Shown in pieces: positions 4,911 to 5,015 of a DNA stretch of 5,015 nucleotides. The stretch's first letter is position 1, and every line of letters begins with the position of its first letter. The stretch is from 2-01-FULL-41-21 sp038065335. Its GTDB lineage: Bacteria; Patescibacteriota; Minisyncoccia; 2-02-FULL-40-12; GWA2-44-9. Where the stretch lies: NCBI GenBank assembly GCA_038065335.1, contig JBBTRD010000025.1:1-5015 (forward strand). Direction: 5' to 3'. A program made the position numbers and the translations under genes. The notes under the pieces were generated by a model. The model did not search any database, was not told where the DNA came from, and worked only from the letters and a program-made list of their open reading frames with translations.

Positions 4911-5015
4911 ATGGTCAATCTTCCACAAGAAAAATATAATTTCAAGATACTGTTTATTATCTGGTTATGCGTCATCGGTTTTGCCAGCATTCTGCCGATT
5001 CTTTGGATTCGACAC
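4911..5015 (+). CDS. N-terminus of a membrane protein, cut by the window edge
   Basis: An ATG at 4911 opens a frame of 35 codons with no stop before the window ends. After a short polar start (M-V-N-L-P-Q-E-K), residues 11-33 are strongly hydrophobic (I-L-F-I-I-W-L-C-V-I-G-F-A and onward), consistent with a transmembrane helix entered with the N-terminus inside. There is no lipobox or signal-peptidase site before the edge. It starts six bases after the DPM1-like gene and is probably co-transcribed with it. Such neighbours are often polytopic GT-C glycosyltransferases using the polyprenyl-phosphate sugar, or other multi-pass membrane proteins, but the visible part is too short to assign a family. 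No clear ribosome-binding site is present. Confidence 0.6.
   Translation, partial: MVNLPQEKYNFKILFIIWLCVIGFASILPILWIRH

Noticed and set aside
1..5015. CRISPR array, tRNA/rRNA gene, insertion sequence or phage/defence genes
   Set aside because: I saw no spaced direct repeats, no tRNA-like cloverleaf, no transposase or nuclease motifs, and no terminal inverted repeats. Nearly all bases are accounted for by glycan-biosynthesis genes.

Overview
This is a 5-kb, AT-rich bacterial window. It is part of a surface-polysaccharide (O-antigen, capsule or exopolysaccharide type) biosynthesis cluster. It holds five apparently complete genes and the start of a sixth. The standard genetic code fits: TAA, TAG and TGA all serve as stops. 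Recognisable Shine-Dalgarno motifs are scarce. The lineage cannot be fixed from sequence alone. AT-richness, weak ribosome-binding sites and the style of the RfbH-like protein would suit an uncultured bacterium such as a Patescibacteria/CPR member, but this is a low-confidence inference.

Layout: a GT-B glycosyltransferase (2-1069, +). A 145-bp gap (1070-1214) carries a candidate extended -10 promoter and a potentially structured leader. An extended-SDR nucleotide-sugar epimerase/reductase (1215-2153, +) follows. Ten bases later comes an RfbH-type PLP/PMP sugar dehydrase (2164-3549, +). A small SAM-dependent methyltransferase lies on the opposite strand (3554-4165, -), only 4 bp from the preceding stop. 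It is divergent from a DPM1-like GT2 glycosyltransferase (4206-4904, +). Six bases further on, a membrane protein begins and runs off the window (4911-5015, +).

How the genes may work together: the dehydrase and the SDR look like the middle and last steps in making an NDP-deoxysugar (C3 deoxygenation of a 4-keto-6-deoxy sugar, then 4-keto reduction or epimerisation). The GT-B enzyme would transfer a sugar to a growing glycan. The GT2 enzyme would load a polyprenyl-phosphate carrier, possibly for the following membrane protein. The methyltransferase may decorate the glycan or a small-molecule intermediate. The donor-forming nucleotidyltransferase and 4,6-dehydratase are not in the window.

The most notable point is the RfbH homologue. 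It has the dehydrase-type His in place of the PLP lysine of aminotransferases. However, the segment that in Yersinia/Salmonella E1 (RfbH/AscC) carries three of the four [2Fe-2S] cysteines is replaced by a short acidic stretch, so it probably does not use E1's iron-sulfur/E3-reductase chemistry.
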